Shown: positions 46,401-59,980, counted from the first letter of the stretch. The stretch: 64,000 nucleotides of DNA from Chloranthus sessilifolius (GCA_021018995.1 CM037584.1:45087811-45151810), one strand, 5' to 3'. Program-made: numbers and translations. Notes: generated from the sequence alone by a model not told the origin.

Positions 46401-49400
46401 ATGTATAAAGCTTTGAGGATGTATGGGATGAGAGAGGTTGCACAATTATGTGCGATGGATGGACTGGTCCCACAAAGAAGAGTTTGATAAACTTTTTGGT
46501 TTACAGCGATGCCAGGACAGTATTTTTAAAATCAGTTGATGCTTCTAGACACGTAAAGACTGCTGACTGCCTATTTCAACTAATGGATAAGGCAGTTCAA
46601 GAGGTTGGAGAGCAGCGGGTTGTACAAGTGGTAACAGACAATGCGGCAAATTACAAAGCCGCTGGATTAAAACTAATGATGAAGAGACGTCACTGTCGGA
46701 CCCGTGTGCAGCCGCTTATTGCGTGGACCTCATTCTTGAGGATTTAGGAAAGAGAAGCAAGGCACAGGCAACTATTCAGAAGGGAAGAACGATTACTTCC
46801 TACCTGTACAACAGTGACAAGCTGATCAATTTAATGATGAGAGCCTTCACGAACAATGAGTTGCTCCGACCTGCGATTACACGTTTTGCAACACAGTTTT
46901 TAGCCCTACAGAGTTTGGCTAGATATAGGCGTGAGCTGAAAAGCATGGTGTCGTCGGAAGAATGGAGTCAACATGAAATAGGACTCTCACGAGCAAAGAG
47001 ACTAGCTTGCACTGAAGTTGCTAACCTGATCTACAGCACGCAATTTTGGGTAGATGTCGACCACCTGATCGCCGTCACTATCCCGTTGGTGCAAGTGTTG
47101 AGATTGGTTGATGGTGATGAGAAACCAACGATGGGGTACATTTATGAGTCAATGGATAAGGCAAAATTGGCTATAAAAACTAAATGTCCTACAAAATATA
47201 AACGATACTGGACGATTATCGACAAGAGGTGGGATGCACAATTTTACTAGTACTTGCATGCAGCAGGTATAACATGTTGCATAATTATGTAGTGATTTTT
47301 ATTTATTTATTCATTATTTTCATATACTGATGAAATTGCTCATATTTGATGTGTAGCACACTACTTGAATCCAACCTTCCAGTAGGTATAACATGTTGCA
47401 TAATTATGTAGTGATTTTTATTTATTTATTCATTATTTTCATATACTGATGAAATTGCTCATATTTGATGTGTAGCACACTACTTGAATCCAACCTTCCA
47501 GTATACGCGACGCTTCGAATTGAGTGACACTGATGAAGTGTATACCGGTTTGCTCAATGTAATCTAAAGAATGTTCCCTGAGTTGGCGGATTAAGGTTAA
47601 GCCATAAGAGATGTGAGTAATCATAGTATCATACCTTATAACTAATAAGTCAAATGTCATGTGATATTATCATCTATTTATTGATATGTGCCTTACTGTG
47701 TTTCATCTTTATAGATTGACATGTTTTGCAAGAGACATGGGTCATTTGGGACCCCGTTGGCGCAATCCCAAATTAAACACGACAAACCCGCTGATTGGTG
47801 GATGCATTATGGAGGTGATGGTTCGATATTGAGGCGGGTAGTAATGAGAGTATTGTCGCAAACATATTCCTCGTCCAACTGCGAGCGGAATTGGAGCACT
47901 TTCTCTCTCATTCATACTAAGACAAGGAATAGACTAACTATGGACCGATTGGATAAGTTAGTCTACTGCCACTACAACATGCAATTAAGGGTCAGGAATA
48001 TACAGAGGACCAACCGTGGTAAGCAATTACATGAAGTCTTAGATCCTCAATTATATGAAGTCTTACATATTATACTAATTCATCTATCATATTCTACCTT
48101 GCATACAGTGAATATTTTGATCTCATCCAGTTGGATTATATATTCGAGGAGGATGACCCTTTGAATCAATGGATCGAAGAGAGAGAAGAGCCAGTCTTGG
48201 ATACTGAGAGCACTGAATGGCTGGACAATGCTGAAAGAGTAGCGGAGCAGCAGGCTTCCCAACCACCGAGGCGGAAAAGAAGATTGAATCGTCATTCAGT
48301 GGTTGGATCTGATGACGAAACGCAGCCCGGTAGTGATGATGGGAGTGGTGAGGATGATGGTGGACATGATGGTGGAGGGGACGTTGGCACTAGTAGTGGA
48401 GGGGAGGATGCTGGTACCTCTGATCCTTATAGAGATATGGCGGCATAGGACGATGACTCGACACCGTTAACACAATTCGACACTTCTACATTTAGAATGG
48501 GAGGGGTTGAAGGAAGATGAGCATCGAAATCATATCAAACACCACCACCACCACAAGGTCCACAAGATGATACGGATATGGGTTATATGACTTCTAGCTT
48601 CGGGGGATTCAGTTTGCAAAATACCGAAGATTCAGCAACTAGTAACCCATACTACCAGCCACAACAAACCTACCCGGTGCCATATGACTTCGTTGGTCAG
48701 ATTTTTGGAGAACCGGCCTTTACGTACTACACTGAGCCATATTCGTTGCTACAGCATCAGTTTCAAAGGGGTACATATGATCATGGGTATCAATATGGCC
48801 AACATTATACGTAAAGGCCGGAAAGTTCGCGCACTGATGACGATGATGATCATGAGGGCCAAGAACCACCACGAAATTCAATGTGGCTCTAAAGTAAGTT
48901 TTTCATATATAATAAAATTTATTTTTATCAACATAGCTATTAATTTTGAAAATATATAATTTATTTTTGTCAATATACATTGTAATTTAGTTTATGCGTG
49001 ACTGCGTGTCTATTGTTAATAAAATAGGTATGTGATCAGCTCGTCGAAAATAATGTTAGAAGAACTATTACATTAAGTCAAAAATGTGATCTTAAGTCAA
49101 AAATAAGTCACAAAATAGGCATGTGACTTGGGTTAAGTTACAAAATAGGCATGCTACTTATATATTCATCTAAATAATGCATCAAATAAGTCGAAAATAA
49201 AAGCAAAAATAGTTGAAATAAATACAAAATAAATAAATATAATTTTTCAGATTTTTTTGCTATTTTTTCATATTTTTTTGGGATTTTTTTTTTTTGAATG
49301 TATCAAACCGATACATTCAATGTATCGGATGATACCCGATGCGTATCGTCCTGGAGGTCAGGACGATACGTATCGAAATTCCGGTTTTTTGACCCATGGG

Positions 49401-52400
49401 TGGGAGTGCATTAGGGGATTTAAATGAGGTTAGGAGCGCATTAGGGGCGTACCTTAGCCCATGGTGTATAAGAGGGGATTTTAATGTTATCTGATTCTCG
49501 TATGAGAAAAAAGGTGGGGTGAATAGCCAAAAAGACCCACGCTGGAATGCTTCACCTGTTACAGTATGAGAAACCCCTTTAGGCTTGAAAAAATGTGGCT
49601 GGGTGCAAAAAATAAATGGTGGAAATACTTTGAGGTTAGCTGCTTCACTGGTTTAGGTTCATGGAGATATTGAGGAAGCTGAAAAATGAAATGAAAATCT
49701 GGAATAAGAATAACTTTAGTAACATCTTCAGGAATAAATTGGTGCCCTTGAGAAGATAAAAGAATCGGACATTGAAGAGGAACTAGCTAGATTATCCAAT
49801 GATAAGAACAACGGAAGATTCAATGATAAAAGGAAGTTCCAAGAGCTAACCCAGACAGGGGACTTATTGGCACCAAAATCCAATGAAGAGAAAAATGTAT
49901 GGACTCCAGATACTGAAGCAAAATTCAAGGTAACATGCTGAAATTTGATCTCAAAAAAGCATACGATTACGTTGACTGGTCATTCCTCTATTATGCTTGA
50001 ATTAAATGATCTTGTGGCATTCACCTGCGGCTAGGGTCCAGTCCGATACGCAAGTACCGTTAGATTTAAGGTGGGATCGGACCTAGAGATAGAACTCTAG
50101 CTTTTCCAAGCTTGGAAGTTCGTCTTCAATCCGATGTAGATTCATAGGCTCGAACCAGATTGCGGAATTAGGTTTATAGTTTTGTAATAGGCTTATGGTT
50201 TGATTTAGGTTTATGGTTTAGAAAAGGCTTTGGGCTCTGCATGATTTCAGATTTTAGAAAGGGGTTTAGGTGGGGTTTTGGAACGAGAAATCAATAGAAG
50301 CAAGCAGAGATCGATAAATAGTAAATATAATGAAAGATCAAGAAAATAGATGACAAAAGATAAGTAAGAAGATATATGAGAATCACTCCTTTGACCTCAC
50401 ACCAAACCCATCTGGAGAAGAAGAATATTCAAGCAATAATGCATTCAAAATATTCAAAAACTAATTAAATTATCTTTATAAGCCTCCTTATATAGGCCAC
50501 CAATAATTAATTCAAAATCACAGACGTCCGACACTGTTCATCACGGATGTCCGTGACACTGTTCACGAACACTGTTCGTTGTTCATCATTTTTTCCCCCT
50601 TGAAGCTGAAAATATTGTTGCGGCCCAACTCCAATGCTCTCAATCTTGATGTCCTCTGTCATTCTCCCCGACTCAAAATGTTTCATCCCCGATGAATCAC
50701 GCATGTTGTACTGATCAAGTGTATCGGGGCCCGATCGGTGGAAGTTTGTGCAACTAGCCCAAACAATCTCGGCCCCTGGTGACGTATGATCTTCATCTCG
50801 GTTGATTGTAGCGGGACGCACACGGTAAACCTCTCCTTGATGAACATGATAACCCGGCTCGCCAACCCACTACCAAATATTTTTGAAGTTTCTCATCAAC
50901 TCTCCCGGACTCGAAGGAATTCATCCCCGATGAAGTGTGATTTCCATATCGGTCGGGATTACGAGAACTCAAGCAGCAAACTCTTTCATGACTGACCATG
51001 CACTCTCGGTAGTCAACTTATTAACCCTCTTCATCTCATAAACCAGAAACTCTCTGCCACAGGTGAATGCCACAAGATCATTTAATCTTTCCTCAATTAC
51101 CTCTTTTCTCTGCCCGCTTGGGGAGAGAAGGGGTATCAGCTGTAAAGTTGGGTTGGGATTGTGACCGGGGGGCTTTTGGAAAGGATTGCACAGAGGTGGG
51201 GTTGAGCTCAGAGAAGGATCATCCACCTTATATTCTTTGAAATGCCTATGAGTATCAGCAGATAATTCGTATTGATTGTAACTTGAATTAATCTTCTGTT
51301 TAATTTCGGCATGCAATGCGAAATGAGACTCAAAAGTTGACTCACAATGCGATTCGAAATGTGAAGCAGTATGCAACTCGAAACTATGATGTGTCTGCGT
51401 ATCTATGGACTCGGTACGCTCATGTGCATGTGACGCTAACGACTTAGGCACAATTGGCTCTGTGGGCTTTATCAGATCGTGCGTAGGTGACTCGGTCGAA
51501 TCGTGTGTGAGTGACTCCACATCACTACTCACAAGGGTGATAGAAGCCTCTTTAACACAAACTAGACTTTTTTCAACTTCTTTTATCTCCTCTTCACTCA
51601 TCACGATACGAGGGTCATACACTTTCTCTTCTACTTTTAATCTTTCCCGCTCCTTAGAATTCTCTTTTAATCAATAGACTCACAGTGGAAAATTTTGTGG
51701 TGCATTGGTAAGCAAAGTGTCCGAACCCTTGACACTTAAGGCAATCAGGACACCTATCTGTCTTGGTTTTCAGACGCTATAGGAAGTGACGGTGCGTGAA
51801 AGGAACATAATTCTCGATAAATCGCTCCCTCATGTGCTCCCATGGTGTGATGAATTTGTTCCGAAGAGACTCAGTGCGACGTTCTAAGCGACTCTAAAAA
51901 ATTTTGGCATTACCCTCCAACTTTGTTTTCACTAACCTAACTTTGTAATCATTCGGTATGTCATACAAATCAAAATACTCTTCCACACTAGACAACCACT
52001 CCACAGGTTTTAGGATTCGTCGTACCCTCAAAATCTGGGACCTCATTCCGAATAGATTTTAGAAACCTATCGACAGGAACGTACTCGGGTTCACGATGAT
52101 GAGGGTATCCCCTAACTCTATTCTCATCACGAATTTTGAAACATTACCAAGAATTTGGTGTAGCGGCTCCCATTCTTAATCGCACATAATTCGGCTTTGA
52201 TGTCCCTAATGACATCGGCAATCTCGCTCATGCTCATGGTAAACACTGCTTACTAACACGGGTGCTAAATGTCATGCAAACATGAACCGCAATGGATGAT
52301 GAATTTTGTCAAACAGTAGACGTGCATACTGATGAATAAAAAGAAATAAAATGCAAAGAAAATTAAAATGTCACACAATATGCCCTAACCTAGAAAACCT

Positions 52401-55400
52401 AGGTCTCTGATACCAAAACTGACGCGGGACAGTAACCCTAAAATGCGTGATTAATGATTTAATACAATTTGGCCGAATTAAATAAAATTAATTTAAGCTT
52501 AATCTCAAAATTAACTCGATACCTTCGGGTTCAGAGAATTTAGATAAGTAGATCATGCGAGATCCGGCTAGGGTCCAGTCCGATGCGCAAGTACCGCTAG
52601 ATTTAAGGTGGGATTGGGCCTAGAGATAGAACTCTAGCTTTTCCATGCTTGGGCGTTCGTATTCGATCCGATGGATTCACAGGCTCGAACCAGGGTTGCG
52701 GAATTAGGTTTATAGTTCTGTAATAGGCTTATGGTTTAGAAAAGGCTTTGGGCTCTGCGTGATTTACGGTTCTAGAAAGGGGTTTAGGGTTTTGGAACGA
52801 GAAATCAATAGATTGGGATTTAGAAAAGCAAGCAGAGATCGATAAATAGCAAATATAATGAAAGATCAAGAAAATAGATGATAAAAGATAACCAAGAAGA
52901 TATATGAAAATCACACCCTTGGCCTCACACCAAACCCATCTCGGGAAGAAGAATATTCAAGCAATAATGCATTCAAAATATTCAAAAACTAATTAAATTG
53001 TCTTTACAAGCCTCCTTATATAGACCACCAATAATTAATTCAAAATAAATTGTCCTAATAATAATAAAAGACTGAAAAAGGAAAATTTCGTAAAAATAGA
53101 AAACCCTGTCACGATGCCCACGGACAGTGGGGGGTCAAAATCATGAACGTCCGACACTGTTCATCACGGATGTCCGTGACATTGTTTGCGGACACTATTC
53201 ACTGTTCATCATTTTTCCCCCCTTGAAGCTGAAAATACTGTTGTGGCCCAACTCTAATGCTCTCAATCTTGACGTCTCCCGTCAGAATCACAAGAATAGC
53301 AGAATGGCCCCATGCATTGGAGTTGCCATAGGGAAATTTTCCACCACCTATTTAGGGTTCCTGCTTTGCACAAGGAAAACGAAGAAGGCCCTATGGGACC
53401 TAGTGGTTGAGAGCGTTCAGAGGAAGTTAGCATCATGGAAAGGATATTTGTCGTCCTTTGTTAGAAGGGTGCTCACCTTCGTAAAATCAGGGTTTAGGGT
53501 GGGCTGGGCATAATCAATCTGATAACGGTCAATGAAGGGCTACTTTGCAAGTGGCAATTAAGGGCTGGTGTTGAAACCAGTGTTACCTTCGCACTACTAA
53601 TTTTGGGACTTTTGTCGTGCCACACTTGGTGGCACTTGGGCACTCCTCAAACAGCACAAAACTTCTAAACATGAATGAAAATACCACATAATAACATCAA
53701 AATGCTCATCATTTTTACAACGATAAAATTAACTTCGTTTTAAGAAAAAAAATTATATGAAATTTAGTAACTACTAAATAAAATGTTTGGGTCGTTGAGA
53801 ACGGTTTTTATAATATAGTATACTTTTATTTAGGTTCATGACTTATACTATGTATCTTTTCATTACATACCTTACATACCTCAAATGGCTCTCAAAGATT
53901 TTCTTCAATTTTTTTCTATATATGTTCTATTTATTTTATTATTTTTCTTAAGGTCGTGCCGCCGTATTGGAATCTTTTGAAGTTGGCATGCCAAACATGT
54001 ATTGGCACCTTGACACTTGGCATCCGTGTCACGTGCCTATGTAACACTGGTTGAAACTGAAGCTCCCCGGAGACAGATTTTAAAATAAAACATGATGAAA
54101 CAGATGGCAAGTGGGTGATCAACAACGTTTTTAATGGTAGGAATGCTTCAGCAATATGGATAGACATTCTTCCGGTTGAATCAAAATTTAATAAAAACAT
54201 CATATATCAGCTCGGTAAGGGAGATAGGATCAGGTTCTAAGAAGTCAAATGGCTTGATGAAAAACCTCTATGTCTGCAATTTCCCGTATATGGACTGGTG
54301 GTGTCAAAAGGCCATCCAATTCAGAGCATTCTTTTAACCAAATGGCACACAGATATGGGGTGTGGGATTCAGGAGATACCTCAAAGATGAAGAACTGCAA
54401 GACTTAATAAGGATTTTCGAGCTTCTTTACGGCATGTATATTCAAAATCATAGTGAGGGAAGAAGGATCTGGGCAGCGAACACATCAGGAATTTATTGTC
54501 AAAGAAAACTAGGTGCTGAATACTATGGAGGTTACACCTCAATTTCCTTGGGTTTGAAAGTGGAGGGCTCATATTCTAGCCCAAGTAAGATGTTTCTTTG
54601 GAGAACTGTCATCAAAAAGATTCTTATGGGAAATCGCCTAATTAACCGGGGAATTGCAATCCCAAACTAAGTGAAGAAGATGTGGATCAGTTGGTTCACT
54701 GTCCTAATGCACAAGAGATATGGAGATACTTTATAAATTAGTTCAATGGTCGGTGACCCATATCCAGTGAGTTTGAGGTGGGGTTGCTAGAGTGTATAAT
54801 CCATTTAAAAATACAAGCAGGAACCTATAGAGTATCTAACCCTTAAATGGCCATGTGGAACTTGTGGATGGAGAGAATATGAGAATTTTCTAAACCTAAG
54901 GGCTCCTCTAGCAACAACCTGATCCAGGTGATCAAGAAAAGGGTTAGTTCATGGGTCAAGGAACTCAAAATCATTCAATGCATGCAGATAACAATCACAC
55001 ATACAGAAGCTGGATGGAAATTGTGTGGAGTGGACGTATTAAGATGAAGCCACCAACACGCTGGACTTCCCCACAGACAAAATAAAAGTATACTTCTGGT
55101 GGGTGGGTGTGTTGGGGAAGGGGGAGATTCCGGGACAGCGGTGGTTGGGTTTTGGAAAAATTCTCAGGTCCATGCAATTCATACGACAGTGCTGAGGCTG
55201 ACTGAAAAGCAGCGCCAGAAGGCATTCAACTAGATTATTAACAGCACCATAGGGCAGCACTGGCAGTGTATGCACTTGGTTGGAGAACAGATCACTCACC
55301 CCTTAGAGACTACTACGCAAAAACAATGTGATTAGGGACATTCTATGGGAAAATTTACATGCGATCTCTCATATTCCAAGGGGAGCGAATTTTAAAGCAG

Positions 55401-58400
55401 TTAGTTTGGTGAAAGATGGTGCGGGTAGGAATAGCATTGTGAAGGCATAACTACATGGTGTATCACCTCTGTCCATATAGATGTGTGTGGCTCTTCATTT
55501 CTTATGTTGTAGCTGAAGCAAGACAGCTAAAGGTGTCTTCTTTCTTCTGTACTGTTTTCCTATTTCTTATGTTGGGATAAAGGGTTCCATCATTGAAAAT
55601 GCTTGCATGAGTAGGGTCTTCACATTTGTACAATTGTACTCCTTTAACATATGGGTATTTGGTAATTTCAACATTGAACATGTCCCATTTCCATCGCAAA
55701 GGTACTTGGCCCTTGAGAGGTTTAGCATATGCCTTTACAAATACTGATGCTAATTTCAGTGTTGAAGCAGAATACCGAGCAATGGCTTTGACTTCTAGCT
55801 ATTAGTATGGTTCAAAGTTGTAAAAAGAAATTAGTATCAGTTATTCCATGGTTGTCTTTTGATATACAATAGAAGCTATATAATATAATTTCCAATGTGA
55901 TACTCCACGAGTGCACCAAAAAAATATAAATGGACTACCATTTTTTACAGTAATCATACATAGGATCAGTTGGCATATGTCTTTATCAGTCTCTCATGGA
56001 AGGACCAACAAGCATAAGCATTGTGGGGATATTTTATTCACATCATTTATTTGTATATGTTGAAATTACATTCTTTTTAATTCTCGAGTCTTGACTCATT
56101 ATATCTGTACTATTTTGTCATTCATACGGAAAAGGTCGGCCCAAAGTGATTGACACCTCTCCAAGAATTCTAAGCTTTAAAAAATATATTCTATTTTTTG
56201 TGCTAAAGATGAAACAGAAGCACGCCTGCAAGCAGGGCTGTGTATTTTTTGGACCGAACCGACCGAACCGCCGGGTTTGGTCTGGTTTGGACGGGTACAG
56301 GTTTGGGTTTGGTGTGGAAAAAAGGAAAATCGAAAAGTTTGGTTTGGTTTTGGTTCCAAGCCTCCCCAAGCAGAAACCGACCGAACCGAACTGAATGTAG
56401 TTTGTAAATATATATATAGGTGGGGGTTTTGATTAATTTTAAAGGGCATTTAAGTGAAATGGATAATTTTATATAAAACTCTACCCTTGTCTTTAGCCTT
56501 TTCCTAAATCTTAAAGTGGTAAAGTAGAAGATATAGGAAAGCCAGTTGAGAAGTTGAGAAAATTTTGATCTGCAAGTAGAACTTATAGGAAAACCGAAAC
56601 CAACTGAATCTAATCGGGTTGGTTTGGTTTAAGAGTTGGACAGTTTGGTTTGGTTTGAAATCTAGAAACCGATTAAGACCGGTTTGGTTTGTGGTTTTAA
56701 TCCAAAACCGACCAAACCGAGCCGAATACACAGGTACCAATAAGCATTAAAAAAAAAATACAAATAAATAAACAAACAAACCATTTTCAAAACTGTCTGT
56801 GAAAAGAGAAGCGTTAACCAGACTACACAAGGCTAACAAATCTCAAGATGTCAAAAATCATTTAAAAATTTGACCTTTGCTGCTCTTTCTGCGATATTGT
56901 CCACAGGAAGTTGACTTGATGCCCGGACATCCTTGACCTTTATGTAATTGTACATAACAACACCACATAGCGCTGCATGTAAAAAAAAATACATTTGTAA
57001 TTGTACACAACAAGATGCTTATTTAAGTGTACAATTTTGATTCACTCCATGTAAAAAAATGCATTTGTGCTAAGAACCTGTGAAATTAAAATAGGGGGGA
57101 ATGTACCAATTGCATAGCCAATAATATTAAGCCCAGTTATCGCTGATTCTGGAAATATAACTGTTGAAAGGGCGATCAGTATCCAATCCTTCAGAACTCC
57201 GGCAACACGGATGGTGACTGCTCCAGTTCTACCAATTACTAAAAATATAGAGAAGTTCAAGGCTAGAGCACAAAGAGCATTCGAAAAAAAAATCCAGAAA
57301 TTGAACTGAATCTGTGAGATCTCCATTGCTGGTTTCTCCAGTAAATACCAAGGTGCAAACAAAAAGAGGAAGCTGCATGAAAACAGAACACAAAAAACTA
57401 AGTAGATTAGAAACCCTGTCGTAAAGTAGGATAGCAGACAAAAGGAATGAATTATTATTTATCTGAAAACAGCAGAAAATTAGCACATTCACGTGGTAGA
57501 TTAGAAACTCTATCGTCATATGTTGAGGGGAGGTCAAAAGAGGTTAGGATTTCACGAATAAAGGATTTAGTGAAAGCTGTATAGCTGCACAGCTGAGTTA
57601 ACAACACCATTTCGTTCCTAATTTCTAGTATTGTTGTATGCCCCATACGGCGAGCGTGGACTAAGGGGATCATAAATATTATAGATATTCAATAGACTAT
57701 CAATTTTCTGCGAACATGTCAATAATATATTGATGACGGATTAGAGATGCGACAAGTAACCGCCTAACCAGTAATCTTATTTACTTGGAAAGAAAAGAGA
57801 CTTGATCCAAAGATCTATAGATCCAAACCACATGATTTCCTGACCATGCTAAGTTATAAATTATGAGAAACAGTTATCCACTTAAATCCGTTTCAAGTTC
57901 TGAAAGGTAAAATTATTGATGTGTGTGAGGGTGACTTATAAAATTATGATGTCCATCAGAAAATTTTAAAAATCAATCTCAAATACTCTTCATTATAACA
58001 TTATCCCAAACTAGGCTTCATTGGAGTACAATGGATCCCTACGGACGAGTTAGGCTGCGTATGGCATAGCTCTCTGCTAGCCCCTGCCATAGCAGAGTTC
58101 ACCTGCTTTAGCAGGTACCCATCCTCTTTGCTAACATCCTGCTACCTGCTTTAGCAGGTACATCTTCTTCTTGATAGCTCCTTGCATAGCAAGATTTTAT
58201 GCAAGATTTACCTGTTCAGCAGTTCTACCCCCCTCTCTACTCACTCCTTGCCAGAACAGATTTTATTTGCTCTGGTAGGGAGTTAGTAGAGAGCAGGGAG
58301 GTTGCTATTAGAGCAGGTAAATGCTCCTTTTGCAGGGAGTTAGAAAAGAGAATGGGAACCAACTAAAGCAGGTGAACTCTGCTGTGGCAGGGGCTAGCAG

Positions 58401-59937
58401 AGAACTATGCCATTCACAGCCTTAATATCCCTATTGACATACAAGACCCTGAAAGCAGCTATGTTGCAGCAATTAATTATTAAAATATCTGCCTGAAAAA
58501 GGAGAAAAAATGATTGTTCTGTGGAATAGGAAAGCAAAAGTTCCTGCTCCAGTAAAATATATTTGAGGGTTTTGTACGTTAATGAATGCATAAGCATGAG
58601 AGCGAAAATTCAGGTCTAGGTCGACATATTGCAACACAAATATCAAATTCAGCCCATCTTGTAGTGTGATCTACCTACCTTTAATTTGGGAATTTCTACA
58701 ACCTAAAGGAATTAATTTTTCTGTGGGACTTTATATAATGAAAAAATTAGGATCCAATACTAACTGATGGATATATTTCGGTGAGGAGATCTGCAATGCG
58801 AGATGTGAAAACATCAATCTGAAACTTCTAATAGGAGAAAAGATTCCCTGCGTGTTTAGAGTATTTAGTGAAGACTACATGCGATGCCCAACAGACCTCA
58901 CATTTACAGCGAATTCCTAGAAGATGTAAGTTAAAACTACTTTAAAACAAAGGAAAAGCAAATTTTCTATATCATTATCCTGAAATAGTTTCATGACGAC
59001 TTTGTTATCTCAAGTTAAAACTGACAAATGATCTTGTACTTCTTATAAATTTGCTTCATAAAAGGAAGGACTAAAATTGTAAATCCCCTCCCTGTTGAAA
59101 TGTTTTCATTCACAGATTACCAGAGAACTTCTTATGTTATGTATATTTTCAGCACTAAAGATAAACAAGAAAAGACAATTTCATCTCCATTCTTTTATTC
59201 AAGCAAAAACGTTTTATGAAAAAACAACTGTTCCAAGTACCAACATTAACATGAAAAAAAGGAAATGTGATGGTATGAAATCAAAAATAAATACCTGCAA
59301 GGGGCTATATAATATAAACTGGTTATGGGATTTAGTGTCAAGCCCTTCTTTTGGAGGAGAACTTGAGTTAAGACCAACCTAAGAGCTTCTGCAAATATGC
59401 CGGTAACCTGGTAAACTGTCCCAACAACATTAAAATGTATTTCCCCGTATGAGGAAATGACGACACCAACACTGACCAGCACCATGTTCAAGAACACGTC
59501 ACACCTTAACTTGTCAGTGCCACATATAACAGCCATGAGGAATGTTGCCACTGGCACTGGAACATATCATATTTACAACTCATTAGAACGTCCCCAGGAA
59601 TTTAGCAAGAAATTATAAGAAAAAAGAGCATAAAATACAAGTACATACTAAGGGCTTTGAGCATCTGGATAAAAGCCACTGAAATGTGCAAATAGGCAGT
59701 GTTACCAAACCTGCGAGCACAGGATAAATACTTTCTTGTTAGTCTCCTAAGACCAAAATCAATACTACAATTTGATACTACATCAAGATGACATGCTTCT
59801 CAATTATAGGTAGGAACAAACATAGCAAAATGCTAATTTAGGAACACCACATAAATTGCCTCTGAGACACAGGAAATTAAATGAAACCACAAGAAAAAGT
59901 TGAACACCAATAATACAATTACAAAACCACAAAATAA

Positions 59938-59980
<43 letters not shown>

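Larger units (their letters stand above)
43792..49398 (+). mobile_element. hAT transposon, near full-length (5.6 kb)
   Basis: Terminal inverted repeats start CATGGGTCAAAATATCG (left) and, complemented, CATGGGTCAAAAAACCGG (right). A perfect 8-bp target duplication ggtgggag flanks it (43784-43791 and 49399-49406), the hAT hallmark. Subterminal regions at both ends are packed with CGATACGTATCG, GTATCGG and CCGATAC words. The interior carries a plus-strand transposase (45597-48814) and AT-rich minisatellites. It inserted into the LINE and so also lies in the transporter intron. Multiple stops make this copy non-autonomous today. Confidence 0.95.
50028..53284 (-). mobile_element. Ty3/gypsy-type remnant with gag only
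   Basis: Direct LTRs are at 50028-50661 (3' in the element, truncated at its left end) and 52420-53284 (5', 865 bp, TGACG...CGTCA). On the minus strand the 5' LTR is followed by TTTTGGTATCAGAGACC, the primer site. Purine-rich GTCGGGGAGAA abuts the 3' LTR at 50662. Between them only a decayed gag with a zinc knuckle is found; pol is absent. The left LTR lacks its first 140 bp or so and about 100 bp in the middle relative to the right one. Confidence 0.85.
43260..55530 (+). mobile_element. L1-type LINE (second), antisense in transporter intron
   Basis: Plus-strand L1 parts occur in order: endonuclease start (IKGLGNPERRATIKEII, about 43330), the EFNVI motif near 43745, coiled region (49560-49930), RT entry (KKAYDYVDWSFL, about 49950-49990), RT C-terminal segment (53290-53520), zf-RVT region (54060-54700) and a decayed RNase H to about 55500. 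It is interrupted by a hAT transposon (43792-49398), a gypsy remnant (about 50028-53284) and a MITE (53578-54049). Most of the RT core, including RQGDPLSP, is missing. It is full of stops. Confidence 0.85.
40677..56874 (-). other. Giant 16.2-kb last intron of the transporter
   Basis: The donor AAG|GTCAAATT (minus strand, at 56875/56874) and acceptor TTTTACAG|GAG (40677/40676) bound an intron that joins two in-phase exons encoding the end of the membrane domain and the cytosolic tail. Both exon sequences match the family continuously across the junction. The intron contains an L1 LINE, a hAT transposon, a gypsy remnant and at least three MITE-like elements. Confidence 0.88.

Noticed and set aside
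51405..51677. 90-codon plus-strand frame in the gypsy remnant
   Set aside because: Antisense to the gag frame on the minus strand.
56118..56449. Overlapping 82-90 codon frames on both strands
   Set aside because: Products of the GGTTTGG-type MITE repeats; no independent support.
59095..59382. 95-codon plus-strand frame over a transporter exon
   Set aside because: It lies mostly in intron and runs antisense to exon 59295-59556; no domain.
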